A stretch of DNA of 64,000 bases from Bacteroidota bacterium (GCA_020444515.1 JAHLKX010000012.1:1-64000); one strand, 5' to 3'; positions 1 to 8,590 are shown, counted from the stretch's first letter. Notes: generated by a model not told the origin, from the letters alone. Program-made: numbers and translations.

Positions 1-2
1 GG

Positions 3-50
3 AGGTTATTCTTCAGCATCAAACCCCTGCCTATAGGGCAAAAAGACTGA
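3..50 (+). CDS. Possible 3' tail of a plus-strand gene
   Basis: The first bases read as an open plus-strand frame that ends in a double stop (TGATGA at 48-53). A second frame closes at 34-36. Only about 15 codons lie in the window, so no product can be named and the frame choice is uncertain. This could equally be non-coding sequence. Confidence 0.2.
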   Translation, partial: RLFFSIKPLPIGQKD

Positions 51-101
51 TGAAAAGGAAAGGGACCAAAGACCTGAAGTCAATCAAAACCAGATTAAGC
101 G

Positions 102-128
102 AAAAACCCTCCAAATGGAGGGTTTTTT
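102..128. terminator. Bidirectional intrinsic terminator
   Basis: A perfect 6-bp GC stem (CCCTCC/GGAGGG, loop AAAT) is flanked by A5 and T6. It therefore reads as a rho-independent terminator on both strands. It lies directly after the stop codon of the minus-strand response regulator and would also end transcription arriving from the left edge. Confidence 0.85.
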
Positions 129-129
129 A

Positions 130-768
130 TTATCCGGCCAAATCATTTTCTACAGCCCATCGCACCAATCCTGCGGTATTTTTCGCCCCGGCTTTGTGGA
201 TTAGATTGGCACGATGACTTTCTACCGTATGAAAACTAATAAATAATTTATCGGCAATTTCCTGGCTCGAATATTCCTGGCAAATCAATCTTAAAACTTC
301 CTGTTCCCTTTCCGTCAATTTTGGGAACAATGACTTCGTATCTTCCAATTTCAGTTCCTGATTGATCAGCCGGAAAGACAATCGATCGCAAAAATATTTT
401 TCACCCGAATGAACCGTTTGAATGGCTTTGATGAGGATATCCTTTTCCGAATCTTTTAATATATACCCCATCGCTCCGTTTTTGATCATGCGCTTCACAA
501 ACCTTTTTTCACTGAACTGGGATAGAGCGATTACTTTCACTTCTGGAAACCGTTGATGAACCTGCTTGGTTGCATCCAGGCCATCCAGTTTGGGCATGTT
601 GATATCCATTAAAATGACATCTATTTCCGGTTTTTCTTCAAGAAGCTTTAAAACCTGGTAACCATCTTTGGCTTCTGCTACAATTTGAATATCCTTAACA
701 TCCTGCAGGGTGGTTTTGATGCCATCGATTAATATTTGATGATCATCAGCAATAAGAACATTTATCAT
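130..768 (-). CDS. NarL/FixJ-family response regulator
   Basis: A DNA-binding response regulator of 212 aa, the usual family length. The receiver domain (about 3-120) has the acidic pocket D8/D9, phosphoacceptor D55 in the MDINMP context and a conserved Lys near 105. The LuxR-type helix-turn-helix is at about 147-210, with the family signature LTEREQEVLRLI and the recognition-helix segment SFHTVESHRANL. It follows the TPR sensor kinase gene by 33 bp on the same strand, so the two are almost certainly a co-transcribed two-component pair. The kinase would phosphorylate D55 and the dimer would bind target promoters. The regulon cannot be read from the sequence. A terminator follows the stop immediately. 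Confidence 0.93.
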   Translation of the reverse strand: MINVLIADDHQILIDGIKTTLQDVKDIQIVAEAKDGYQVLKLLEEKPEIDVILMDINMPKLDGLDATKQVHQRFPEVKVIALSQFSEKRFVKRMIKNGAMGYILKDSEKDILIKAIQTVHSGEKYFCDRLSFRLINQELKLEDTKSLFPKLTEREQEVLRLICQEYSSQEIADKLFISFHTVESHRANLIHKAGAKNTAGLVRWAVENDLAG

Positions 769-801
769 GGTTTTTCAATATTTATATCGCAATCTAATGA
801 T

Positions 802-2934
802 TTATACACCAACTGCTTCAGGTGAATCAACAAAATCAACATGTCGTATATCAATGCTGTATTCCACGCCTCTTCCCGGTGCCGTATCTATCAAGATGGA
901 ACCCTCCAGATATTTCACCCGTGATTGAATGCTGGTCAATCCCATTGATTTTGTTCCAAGTTTTTCATCCAGGTTAAATCCTTTTCCATCATCCTTATAA
1001 ATAATATGCAATGCATGATCCACAAGATTAATTTCTAACTTTATATTTTCTGCTTGTGCATATTTTAGTGTATTGTTGATCATTTCCTGGATGATCCTGT
1101 AAAGCATGATCTCCGTATTCTCAACCATTCTAACCTCTTCACCATGAAACTGATAATCCACCTGAATCCCTTCCATTTCGTCTACCTGTTCCAGGAGATC
1201 TTCAACTGCTTCAAACAATCCAAAACGGGTTAATAAACCGGGCATCATGTTATGAGAAATTCTGCGTACATCGGTTGTAGCCTGTTCTAAAAGTTTGGTT
1301 GCAGTGCTGATAACTGTTTGATTCCTTTCATTTTTCACCTCCAGAGAAGAAAAATGCATTTTTGCTGAAGATAACAAAACCCCCAATCCATCATGCAATT
1401 CTTTGGCTATGCGTTTGCGTTCTTCTTCCTGTCCTTCAACAATAGAGCGGGCAGCAAGCAGCTTTTTTTCTTCCTTCAACTGGATTATTCTTTGCTCCGA
1501 AATAATCCGGTTCTTGCGATTGCGTTGCTGAATAAATGAAATGGAAAATATAAAAAGGACAATTGCACCCGATCCACCAAATAAATATCCATTGCGCTGA
1601 CGTGTTCGCTTTTCAAGTGCTACATCTTTTTCAAGTTTTTCGTTTTCTAGCTTGAGATTGGCCGCTAATAATTTTTCATTATTATATCTGGTTTCAAGTT
1701 CCTCAACGTATAATTGTTTTTCAATAGCCAGGATAGTATCCCTTAAATCATTATACCTTTGTAATTCATTAAAGGCTTTTTCAAAATCTCCCATTGCAAT
1801 ATATGTGTTACGATAGGCATGATATATCTCTAGCACTCTTTTTGACAGGTTCAATTCTCTAGCTATAAGAAGACATGTATCAAATATCTTCAATGCCTTT
1901 TTGTAGTGCTTCCATTTTGTAAGAATAGAACCCTGATTTTTAGAAGATATTAAAAATCCTTCCTGATTTTGTAATTGAAGATAATAGGATTTTGATAGTT
2001 CAAAATAATCATAAGCATTTTCAAGATCTCCCTTATTGTCAGCAATATCGCCAAGCCCGATATATGCATCAGCTAATCCTGCGATATAATTGGACTGTTT
2101 GTATAAGTTTACAGCCTGCTGATAATAATTTTCAGCTTGTTCATAATCTTTGACATCACAAAAAATGTTACCTAATCCCAAATATGCTTTACTTAGATTT
2201 ATTGTATTGTTCAACTTCTGATTTACCGCTATACTTTTTAGATAATATTCTTTTGATTTTTCTGTTTCATTCATATTTCGGAAACAAGTCGCAATATTAA
2301 TATATCCCTTTCCTAAAATTGATTCAAAGTTATTCTTTTCGCTGATTTTAAATAGTTTGAGGAAATAATAAATAGCAGAATCATATTTTGCCTGAACCAT
2401 TAACATGGAGGCCATACCATTTAATGCATCGGCTTGACCCTTTTCATTTTGAGCGTTATTTCGATAAATCTTAAAGCTTTTGCTGAAGTAATTAAATGCA
2501 GAATCAGGGGTACCGGTGCAATATGACAGGTACCCCTTATTATTGTAATTTCTGCCCAATAATTCAAAGTCTCCGGTTTTTTCACATTCCGGGATCAGAT
2601 ATGTAAGGATCTTGTATGCAGAATCATATAAACTCAGATCAATATAGATCCTTGCCATTTCTGTATGGGCTAATCTTGCTTTATTGTTGTTACCTAGCTC
2701 TTGAGCAAGTTTAAAAAATTGTCTGCTATATTCAAGTGCTTTTTGTGGGTCACTTGAAGTAGTGCTTTCAATTAACAAGTGAAGGATTTCCAACTGTTTA
2801 AGATCGGACTTTGTCTCTTTCAGTACAGATTCAAGACTATCAGTATTGTGGATAAATTGTGCAAAGCAATTTCCTGATGAAAAGATCAAAATGGATACAA
2901 TCCATATTATACACATAGTCCTTAGAACTACCAT
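802..2934 (-). CDS. TPR-repeat sensor histidine kinase (HisKA_3 type)
   Basis: A 710-aa membrane sensor kinase paired with the downstream NarL-type regulator. An N-terminal signal peptide (about 1-25) is followed by a periplasmic array of about eight tetratricopeptide repeats (about 40-400) rich in the A-x-x-Y-x-x-A/S-x-x pattern. A coiled coil (about 400-445), one transmembrane helix (about 448-468) and a cytoplasmic kinase follow. The dimerisation/phosphoacceptor motif ELHDGLG places the active His at about 514. The HATPase_c domain shows N-box (EMINNTLKYA), G1 (DDGKGF) and G2-like (MGLTSI) motifs near the C-terminus. This TPR-TM-HisKA_3 architecture is common in Bacteroidota. The TPR region probably senses a protein or cell-envelope signal, but the ligand is unknown. 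The two small unknown genes just upstream on the same strand may belong to its operon. Confidence 0.9.
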   Translation of the reverse strand: MVVLRTMCIIWIVSILIFSSGNCFAQFIHNTDSLESVLKETKSDLKQLEILHLLIESTTSSDPQKALEYSRQFFKLAQELGNNNKARLAHTEMARIYIDLSLYDSAYKILTYLIPECEKTGDFELLGRNYNNKGYLSYCTGTPDSAFNYFSKSFKIYRNNAQNEKGQADALNGMASMLMVQAKYDSAIYYFLKLFKISEKNNFESILGKGYINIATCFRNMNETEKSKEYYLKSIAVNQKLNNTINLSKAYLGLGNIFCDVKDYEQAENYYQQAVNLYKQSNYIAGLADAYIGLGDIADNKGDLENAYDYFELSKSYYLQLQNQEGFLISSKNQGSILTKWKHYKKALKIFDTCLLIARELNLSKRVLEIYHAYRNTYIAMGDFEKAFNELQRYNDLRDTILAIEKQLYVEELETRYNNEKLLAANLKLENEKLEKDVALEKRTRQRNGYLFGGSGAIVLFIFSISFIQQRNRKNRIISEQRIIQLKEEKKLLAARSIVEGQEEERKRIAKELHDGLGVLLSSAKMHFSSLEVKNERNQTVISTATKLLEQATTDVRRISHNMMPGLLTRFGLFEAVEDLLEQVDEMEGIQVDYQFHGEEVRMVENTEIMLYRIIQEMINNTLKYAQAENIKLEINLVDHALHIIYKDDGKGFNLDEKLGTKSMGLTSIQSRVKYLEGSILIDTAPGRGVEYSIDIRHVDFVDSPEAVGV

Positions 2935-3013
2935 ATTAATTCCTTTTTAAAAATTCCCGATATTAATTTTCTATTTTGCTAAATATTATTTTCGTCAAAA
3001 CTGACAATAAATT

Positions 3014-3553
3014 CTATTTAAGTTTCTTTGATAATTCAGGAATGTCAAATAACCTGGATAAATCCAAATCATCATCTTTGCTATAGTCAGGTACCAGGCC
3101 TTTAATAATCTTTTCCAATTTTGGAATTAACTTAGCATCTTTTTGAATTGTTTCGGAGAAAGAAAAATTTACTTTGACATTATGGTTTTCATCTGGTAAC
3201 ATGTATTTAAAATACTGATATCGATTATTGGGGTAATTTGACGTAATAACCTGGAAATAAAATGTACTCTCATATTTAATGTTAGGATCGTTTTTAATTT
3301 GATCCGGTAACAAATCGAATTCCTCATCATGTCTTTCTTTCTTTCTGTGATTTTCGACCTGTGTCAATTTATTAAAAATTTGGTCGGTAGCTTCTTTTTG
3401 CGCTTCAGTCTTTCCATATTTTGTAGTTTTTTTCTGCAGTTTTACTGTAAAGCCTGCAGGCACATGACAATTTACTACTAATATTGTTCTTTCGAACGGC
3501 TTTTGATTCAATATCTCACAGAAGATATAGGGTTCTTTAATTTTGTTTGGCAT
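3014..3553 (-). CDS. Unknown protein, 179 aa, relative of the neighbouring 108-aa protein
   Basis: I do not recognise this family. The protein has no signal peptide or membrane segment, so it is probably cytoplasmic. It is rich in aromatic residues and Lys/Glu. By eye it shares an ordered set of motifs with the upstream 108-aa protein: a beta-strand pair around VPAGFTV (31-37), an IFNKL helix (59-63), and an alternating aromatic strand YFKYML (114-119). It differs by a charged insert of about 27 residues (around 64-92) and an acidic/basic C-terminal tail with DDDLDLSRL. A mostly beta fold is inferred. It lies 48 bp after the 108-aa gene and 79 bp before the TPR sensor kinase gene, all on one strand. 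Confidence 0.7.
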   Translation of the reverse strand: MPNKIKEPYIFCEILNQKPFERTILVVNCHVPAGFTVKLQKKTTKYGKTEAQKEATDQIFNKLTQVENHRKKERHDEEFDLLPDQIKNDPNIKYESTFYFQVITSNYPNNRYQYFKYMLPDENHNVKVNFSFSETIQKDAKLIPKLEKIIKGLVPDYSKDDDLDLSRLFDIPELSKKLK

Positions 3554-3601
3554 AACCTTATGTTTTTAGTGTTAATATTATTAATAAACTTATCATTTAA
3601 T

Positions 3602-3928
3602 TTACAACGCGACAGCATTGGCTTTTGAATTTCCTCCAGTAGGTGTAACATCCGCAATAATTTGTTGCGGAGGCCCTTCAATTACATACTCAAAGTATTC
3701 TGTATGTGTATCCGCGTCATTATTTGGCCCATTAATTGAATAAACATAGTTCCGATCAACACCTTTAGGAAGTGAATCAAAAATGCTGTCGAGTTCCGCA
3801 TAGTTGCCATCTACGATATCATGAATGTAAATTGCAACCGTTACTTCATTTCCATTTGGAACCCAGAAAAGATAAAGTTCTACATTCTCATTTACAGAAA
3901 TGTCATAGGATGATTTTAACGCTGTCAT
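3602..3928 (-). CDS. Unknown protein, 108 aa, first gene of the cluster
   Basis: I do not recognise this family. It is a small acidic protein without signal peptide or membrane helix. The predicted strands include VPNGNEVTV (23-31), an IFDSL helix (49-53) and the aromatic strand YFEYVI (78-83). These match, in the same order, elements of the 179-aa protein encoded next. The C-terminus (about 88-108) is low complexity and rich in Gly, Asn, Ala and Thr. Position suggests it is the first gene of a run of four on this strand (108 aa, 179 aa, TPR kinase, NarL regulator). A TATCTTAG box at 3987-3980 on the minus strand, one base off the -7 consensus, could drive it. Confidence 0.7.
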   Translation of the reverse strand: MTALKSSYDISVNENVELYLFWVPNGNEVTVAIYIHDIVDGNYAELDSIFDSLPKGVDRNYVYSINGPNNDADTHTEYFEYVIEGPPQQIIADVTPTGGNSKANAVAL

Positions 3929-4216
3929 AATGGTTGAGATTTAATTAAACATTGGTTAAATGCTGAAAATAAGCAATCACTAAGATACTACAACTTGAAG
4001 GTAATGTCAAGTTTTAACAATTCTTCAATCGTTTTAAAATAAAGCCTAGGTCTTTAAATATAAACTCCTGGTCTGGATAAATTCTAAATTGAGCGTAAAT
4101 AATAATGACAGTTTTTGGAAATATTATAACTGAAAATTATTTTGGTGGATTTCTGCCATGGCCTCTGTCTGGTAAAAATCAGAAATAACTACATTTGTAA
4201 TTGAATCCATTAACTA
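3929..4216. other. Divergent intergenic region with a small inverted repeat
   Basis: This is an AT-rich divergent spacer of about 290 bp between the unknown minus-strand pair and the RNA methyltransferase. It contains a 7-bp inverted repeat (AACTTGA at 3992-3998 and TCAAGTT at 4007-4013, 8-nt spacer), about 65 bp upstream of the minus-strand start. This could be an operator or chance. No RNA gene is apparent. Confidence 0.5.
4190..4197 (+). promoter_or_regulatory. Candidate -7 element (TACATTTG) for the RNA methyltransferase
   Basis: This is an exact match to the Bacteroidetes -7 pattern TAnnTTTG, 19 nt before the start codon. No good -33 TTTG was seen at the usual distance. Confidence 0.5.
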
Positions 4217-4972
4217 ATGATATCAAAAAGCCATCTTAAACTGGTTCAGGCTTTGAAACTGAATAAATACCGCAAACAAATGGGGTTATTTATTGCAGAA
4301 GGACCTAAGATTGTAAATGAATTTATCCATAGTCGGTTTAGGCTTCATTCCATATTTGCCACGCATGAATTCCAAACTACTCTAAAGGATAATCATAAGA
4401 TTTTTACCATTTCCCAAAAAGAACTGGAAAGGATCAGTTTGCTAAAAACGCCTAACCAGGTAGTGGCGATTTTTCATATTGATGACGGGCTTGATTCCAG
4501 ACCGCCAGTTCCCCATGACCTTACACTGGTATTGGATGACATACGTGATCCGGGCAATATGGGAACCATTATTCGTACAGCCGACTGGTATGGTATTCAA
4601 CAACTGGTTTGTTCGGATAAATGTGTTGATATTTACAACCCAAAGGTTGTGCAAGCAACCATGGGTTCATTGGCACGGGTCAATGTCCATTACACAAATC
4701 TTGAAAACTATCTCTCCGAGCTTCCGCAGAGCATTCCAACATATGGGGCCATCATGGGATCATCCTCCCTTTATGAATTAAAGCTTCCGCCTGTTGCCGT
4801 TTTGGTGATTGGAAATGAGTCACATGGGATTTCTCCTCCCCTGCTTTCTCAAATAAAACATCAAATATCCATCCCCTCATTCACAAAATCAGATCAGCCC
4901 GGACCCGAATCCCTCAATGCTTCTGTGGCCACAGCTATATTGTGCAGTGAATTCAGAAGACAAAATAAATAA
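4217..4972 (+). CDS. SpoU/TrmH-family RNA 2'-O-methyltransferase
   Basis: A SAM-dependent 2'-O-ribose methyltransferase of the SPOUT superfamily, 251 aa, which would methylate tRNA or rRNA in the cytoplasm. The N-terminal part (about 1-90) is a substrate-binding domain of the RlmB/TsnR type. The knotted catalytic domain (about 95-251) carries the three SpoU motifs: motif 1 with DPGNMG at 111-116 and the following TIIRTA, motif 2 with GNESHG (G199-N200-E201), and motif 3 with SLNASVA (N234). Together these form the SAM pocket in the trefoil knot. It is monocistronic by position. Which nucleotide it modifies cannot be told from the sequence; many Bacteroidota homologues are annotated only as RNA methyltransferase. 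Confidence 0.92.
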   Translation: MISKSHLKLVQALKLNKYRKQMGLFIAEGPKIVNEFIHSRFRLHSIFATHEFQTTLKDNHKIFTISQKELERISLLKTPNQVVAIFHIDDGLDSRPPVPHDLTLVLDDIRDPGNMGTIIRTADWYGIQQLVCSDKCVDIYNPKVVQATMGSLARVNVHYTNLENYLSELPQSIPTYGAIMGSSSLYELKLPPVAVLVIGNESHGISPPLLSQIKHQISIPSFTKSDQPGPESLNASVATAILCSEFRRQNK

Positions 4973-4982
4973 GCTTTCCCGA

Positions 4983-5012
4983 TTGGTTTACTCAACAAAA
5001 GGTCTAATTTTG
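4983..5012 (+). promoter_or_regulatory. Candidate promoter of the NqrM-like gene
   Basis: A TTGG at 4983-4986 and TAATTTTG at 5005-5012 are separated by about 18 nt and fit the Bacteroidetes -33/-7 layout. The start codon follows about 30 nt later. Confidence 0.55.
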
Positions 5013-5042
5013 CGTTGTAATTTAAAACAAAAATAAAAAGGA

Positions 5043-5258
5043 ATGTTGCAGGTACTTTTAATATCGATTGTTTTGATTGGTCTGGCCATCGCAGGTATTG
5101 CCATTAAAATGTTTGTGCAGAAAGGTGGTCAATTCACTAAATCCTGTAGTTCGGTTGATACAGGAACGGGTGAAAAGATCGGTTGTGTTTGTGGTGATGG
5201 TGATCCTAAAAGTTGTGTCAACTACGAAAAGCACCATGGTGCGCTGAAAGATGCCTGA
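5043..5258 (+). CDS. nqrM: Small four-Cys membrane protein, NqrM-like
   Basis: A 71-aa protein with one N-terminal transmembrane helix (about 4-25) and a short soluble tail with four cysteines: C35, C48, C50 and C58 (pattern C-x12-CxC-x7-C). Classical NqrM (DUF539) has the same plan of single helix, about 70 residues and four Cys in a CxC-containing arrangement. It is needed to assemble the iron centre between NqrD and NqrE of the Na+-pumping NADH:quinone reductase. Context agrees: apbE, the other NQR maturation gene, lies directly downstream in convergent orientation, and nqrA-F starts about 5.6 kb away. The assignment rests on architecture and context, because the spacing of the cysteines is not identical to the proteobacterial proteins I remember. 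The alternative is an unrelated Cys-rich membrane peptide. Confidence 0.62.
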   Translation: MLQVLLISIVLIGLAIAGIAIKMFVQKGGQFTKSCSSVDTGTGEKIGCVCGDGDPKSCVNYEKHHGALKDA

Positions 5259-5280
5259 TAATCCCTGACATTTTTAATCC

Positions 5281-6300
5281 TTACTCTTCATCTTCCACTA
5301 AGATTTCATTAAAACCCTCAGTGAAATAGGTCCTCAATTCGCCGTTGTTTGTCCCGGAATATATAAAATAGGCATCCAGGGACTTATCTTTACCAAGGAT
5401 TTCAATGGACTTGTCAAGTCCCATGACCATAAAAGCGGTGGCCCAGCCATCAGCAAAGGCACAATTGTCGGCAAGAACAGATACACTTAACAGTGAGTGC
5501 TGAACCGGGTAACCAGTTTTTGGATCAATGGTATGGGAGTATCGAACACCGCCTTCCTCATAAAATTTCCGATAATTTCCAGAGGTGGCCAAAGCCTTAT
5601 CCTCAAGCTTTACAATAGCCTCAAGGGATTCACCATATTCAGCATTATCCTTTGGTTTTTCGATGCCTACCTGCCATTCATCACCATTTGGTTTGCGCCC
5701 CTTGCCAAGTACTTCACCACCCACATCGATGAGATAATTCTGAATTCCTTTACTTTCAAAAAAATTACCGAGCAAATCAACGGAATAGCCCTGTGCAATA
5801 GCATTAAAATCAAATTGAATACCCATTAATTCTTTATGGAGAATACCATCCTTAAAACTAACTTTATTAAAACCCACCACGGGCATAAGGCTATCAACAA
5901 TGTGTTGATCCACTTTCATCCTGTCAGTGAACCCAAATCCCCAGGCATTTACGAGCGGTCCTACAGTTGGATCAAATGAACCATTCGATTTTTCGTAGAT
6001 ATAGAATGATTTTTCGTAGAGATTCTTAAAATCCGCATTGCTAACTTTCGTAATTTCATTTCTGTTCACCTTTGATATGATGGATGAATCCACCCACATC
6101 GAAGCAACCGTATCAAAATCCTTCAGAATGGAATCAATGGCTAGCTGAAAGTTTCGTCCTTCCTTATCATAATAGGTGATGGCATAATATGTTCCCTGGG
6201 TACTTCCTCCTAGTTTTACAGGTTTTGGAATAAATGTATTGCAGGAAAAAAATAATACGGACAGGAGGGATATTGAGAAAATGAAAATTGCATGCTTCAT
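5281..6300 (-). CDS. apbE: ApbE, FAD:protein FMN transferase (lipoprotein)
   Basis: A 339-aa periplasmic lipoprotein that transfers FMN from FAD to a Thr in target proteins. The signal peptide ends in a lipobox with C20. Family motifs are present in order: the N-terminal TQGTYYAITYY strand, the FNAIAQGYSVD segment, DVGGEV, ALATSGNY, and the Mg-binding YSHTIDPKTGYP near residue 260. Its obvious substrates here are NqrB (T210) and NqrC (T227), encoded in the nearby nqr operon. It converges with the NqrM-like gene with 22 bp between stop codons. A TACTTTTG promoter element sits 14 nt upstream of the start. Confidence 0.95.
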   Translation of the reverse strand: MKHAIFIFSISLLSVLFFSCNTFIPKPVKLGGSTQGTYYAITYYDKEGRNFQLAIDSILKDFDTVASMWVDSSIISKVNRNEITKVSNADFKNLYEKSFYIYEKSNGSFDPTVGPLVNAWGFGFTDRMKVDQHIVDSLMPVVGFNKVSFKDGILHKELMGIQFDFNAIAQGYSVDLLGNFFESKGIQNYLIDVGGEVLGKGRKPNGDEWQVGIEKPKDNAEYGESLEAIVKLEDKALATSGNYRKFYEEGGVRYSHTIDPKTGYPVQHSLLSVSVLADNCAFADGWATAFMVMGLDKSIEILGKDKSLDAYFIYSGTNNGELRTYFTEGFNEILVEDEE

Positions 6301-6313
6301 TTCTATTTTTTCT

Positions 6314-6321
6314 CAAAAGTA
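6314..6321 (-). promoter_or_regulatory. -7 element (TACTTTTG) of apbE, abutting a terminator
   Basis: On the minus strand this reads TACTTTTG, an exact TAnnTTTG match 14 nt before the apbE start codon. It shares bases with the T-tract of the upstream terminator. Confidence 0.55.
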
Positions 6322-6351
6322 AAAAAGGCTGAGATAACTCAGCCCTGTTTT
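6321..6351. terminator. Intrinsic terminator after the propeller T9SS gene
   Basis: A perfect 7-bp stem (GGCTGAG 6327-6333, CTCAGCC 6338-6344, loop ATAA) has A6 on one side and a T-rich run on the other. For the minus-strand gene that ends at 6353 it gives a stem followed by TTTTTT. Confidence 0.85.
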
Positions 6352-6352
6352 T

Positions 6353-8590
6353 TTAATTATTAATTATCATTTTTCTATATTCCAGATTATCATTGGTTTT
6401 TAGCTGGTAATAGTAGACTCCCGGAGGCAAACGCTGTGACCAAATGGTAAACTCATGTTTACCTGCCGGAAGTTTCCCGTTATAAATCAGGGATACCATT
6501 TTACCGGTATCGTTGTAAACAGCTAGTAAAATTTCCGTATTTTCTGGCAGATCAACAGGAATCGTTGTGGCGTGCTTAAAAGGATTGGGATAATTTTGAC
6601 CTAAGAGTTCCATACCGTTGTTTGAGATATCATTGATTCCGGTTGTCACAGCGGCAGCCATTTCAAAATTGATAGGGATCACAACCTGAGGGTCGTCAAT
6701 ATCATTATTCGAAATTCTAATTACTGCCGACATGATGGTATCGTTCATTAACGACCTAAGCCTAACGGTGAAATTTCCAATACTATCCTGTTGTGTGGTC
6801 CCGAATGCAGGAAACATCAACTCAATCCAATCCGGCGGGGGAACTACGTCCAGATCATAGGTAGCTACGAAACCAATATTTTCTGTTGTGTCGGCGCCGG
6901 CAATTATTCCTGCTTTTTGAAGTCCGATAAATGTTACTTTGTTATCCTCCCATTGATTCGTAATCACAGCACCCTCAGGTATATCCTGAAATAATGGATC
7001 ATTGCTGAAATTTGTTCCGATGAAACTTGCTCCTGATGGGGTGCATGTATGAGGATTTAAACGAATGGCCTCACATTTGCTTCCCTCGGATGCGTCGGTT
7101 TCAACCCATGCCCAGATATAAGGACCTCCTGGCGAGAATTGATCCCAGGCTAAACCCTGAATATCATAAGAGGTAATAAAAACATTGATCTCGTTTCCGT
7201 CACGGTCAATTTCACGGACTAATCCATTGCTGTTTCCAATCCAAAAATGATCTGTATTCGGATCGTAGGTAAATCCTCGATATGTTCCGGAAGGTTTCAA
7301 AATGTACCCCTCTATCGAAAACGATTCCGGGTTAATTTGCAAAATAGCATAGGTATCGTCAGCATACAGATATTCTCCATCGGTCGTAAGACTGGAAAAT
7401 CCAACCGGATTTATTGCATTATATGGATGTTGTGCAATGAAATTACCCTCTTTATCAAATTCATAAATGGCAGATTGATTACCATAAAAATTTCTACCAT
7501 TCACATAAATTATGTCATTCAGGAATGTGATGGCATTGAGCCCCCTATCATAATCCGGTGTTTGAACTGAGGCATTGAATGATGCCAGAACTTCTCCAAG
7601 GTTATTAATGGTATCCTGATCGGGTGTCTCAACAAATGCCGACCAAAACAGAGGTGCATCACCATCGTTGAATACATCAATTGTTATGTCTGCTGAATCA
7701 CCCTGGGGTAATGTATTTTGGATTGCAGTAGGATTTACCGAAATCTGAGGTCCAGGAATTTCATCTCTCGTAATATCATAAAACATGGCATATTCATACT
7801 GATCCTGGGCATTACCATTGCGGATATTGATGGTAACCAGGCGTACCGAATCAGTCACCTGATCATAAATGATGGTGGCGCCCCCTGCTGTTTCATTGAT
7901 GATAGAGGAAATGGAAGCACCCTCAAACTCTAATCCTGTAAATTGGTTGGTCTGCAGTGAAATCTGCTTTGCCTTTAGATTAAGGCTATACCCTTCTTCC
8001 TCGTTTATATAACTCCATAAAAATGGTCCACCTACTGAAATCGTATCAACTGCCAAACCTACATAATAGTTTCCTGATGTACCTCCGATGGCATTGATAA
8101 TATTTCCATCCCGGTCAATTTCATAAATATTAAATCCCCCTTCGCCACTAACATAAAAATGATCATTGTATGGATTATAGGCCAGACCACGGTTATAATA
8201 AAAGGGAGCCGGTATAACTACACCTGTTTTCTGTCCATCCACAATATTTAGTTGTCTGATGGTATCCATATCCGTAACATATAAGTATTCACCATCCCAT
8301 GCCATATCATGCCAACCTGCAGCCTCAATACCATAGCTATATGTATCGATCAAGGATGAACCGTCTGCACTGAATTTATATAATTTATGCTGCCAGTAGT
8401 CATCAGGGTCAAAACCTGTTACCCATAAATTTCCTTCAGCAAATTGAATACCGACAATGCTTCGATCGGGAGTGGGAGTTTGACTGCCCAGGTCAACTGC
8501 ATTTAACAAGGTCCCAAAGTTGTCATTGTCCTGTGCAATCAACAAAATAGATAGAAATGTATAGACTATGAGTGTAAAAGTGCTTTTCAT
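6353..8590 (-). CDS. Secreted double-propeller protein with T9SS sorting domain
   Basis: A 745-aa secreted protein with an N-terminal signal peptide (about 1-19). Two similar propeller-like halves follow (about 25-275 and 325-590), each opening with a sentence-like motif (LGSQTPTPDRSIVGIQF and a counterpart near residue 335) and each rich in YLYVTD/IYVNGR-type strands. This suggests an internal duplication. A short immunoglobulin-like linker (about 280-330, SADITIDVFNDGDAPLFW) separates them and a second Ig-like stretch (about 595-650) follows. The C-terminal 80 residues are a T9SS type A sorting domain (NYPNPF at about 672, then LPPGVYYYQL and a Lys-rich end). It is cell-surface or released; no enzymatic motif is visible. 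It is divergent from the next T9SS gene across an 86-bp spacer. Confidence 0.85.
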   Translation of the reverse strand: MKSTFTLIVYTFLSILLIAQDNDNFGTLLNAVDLGSQTPTPDRSIVGIQFAEGNLWVTGFDPDDYWQHKLYKFSADGSSLIDTYSYGIEAAGWHDMAWDGEYLYVTDMDTIRQLNIVDGQKTGVVIPAPFYYNRGLAYNPYNDHFYVSGEGGFNIYEIDRDGNIINAIGGTSGNYYVGLAVDTISVGGPFLWSYINEEEGYSLNLKAKQISLQTNQFTGLEFEGASISSIINETAGGATIIYDQVTDSVRLVTINIRNGNAQDQYEYAMFYDITRDEIPGPQISVNPTAIQNTLPQGDSADITIDVFNDGDAPLFWSAFVETPDQDTINNLGEVLASFNASVQTPDYDRGLNAITFLNDIIYVNGRNFYGNQSAIYEFDKEGNFIAQHPYNAINPVGFSSLTTDGEYLYADDTYAILQINPESFSIEGYILKPSGTYRGFTYDPNTDHFWIGNSNGLVREIDRDGNEINVFITSYDIQGLAWDQFSPGGPYIWAWVETDASEGSKCEAIRLNPHTCTPSGASFIGTNFSNDPLFQDIPEGAVITNQWEDNKVTFIGLQKAGIIAGADTTENIGFVATYDLDVVPPPDWIELMFPAFGTTQQDSIGNFTVRLRSLMNDTIMSAVIRISNNDIDDPQVVIPINFEMAAAVTTGINDISNNGMELLGQNYPNPFKHATTIPVDLPENTEILLAVYNDTGKMVSLIYNGKLPAGKHEFTIWSQRLPPGVYYYQLKTNDNLEYRKMIINN

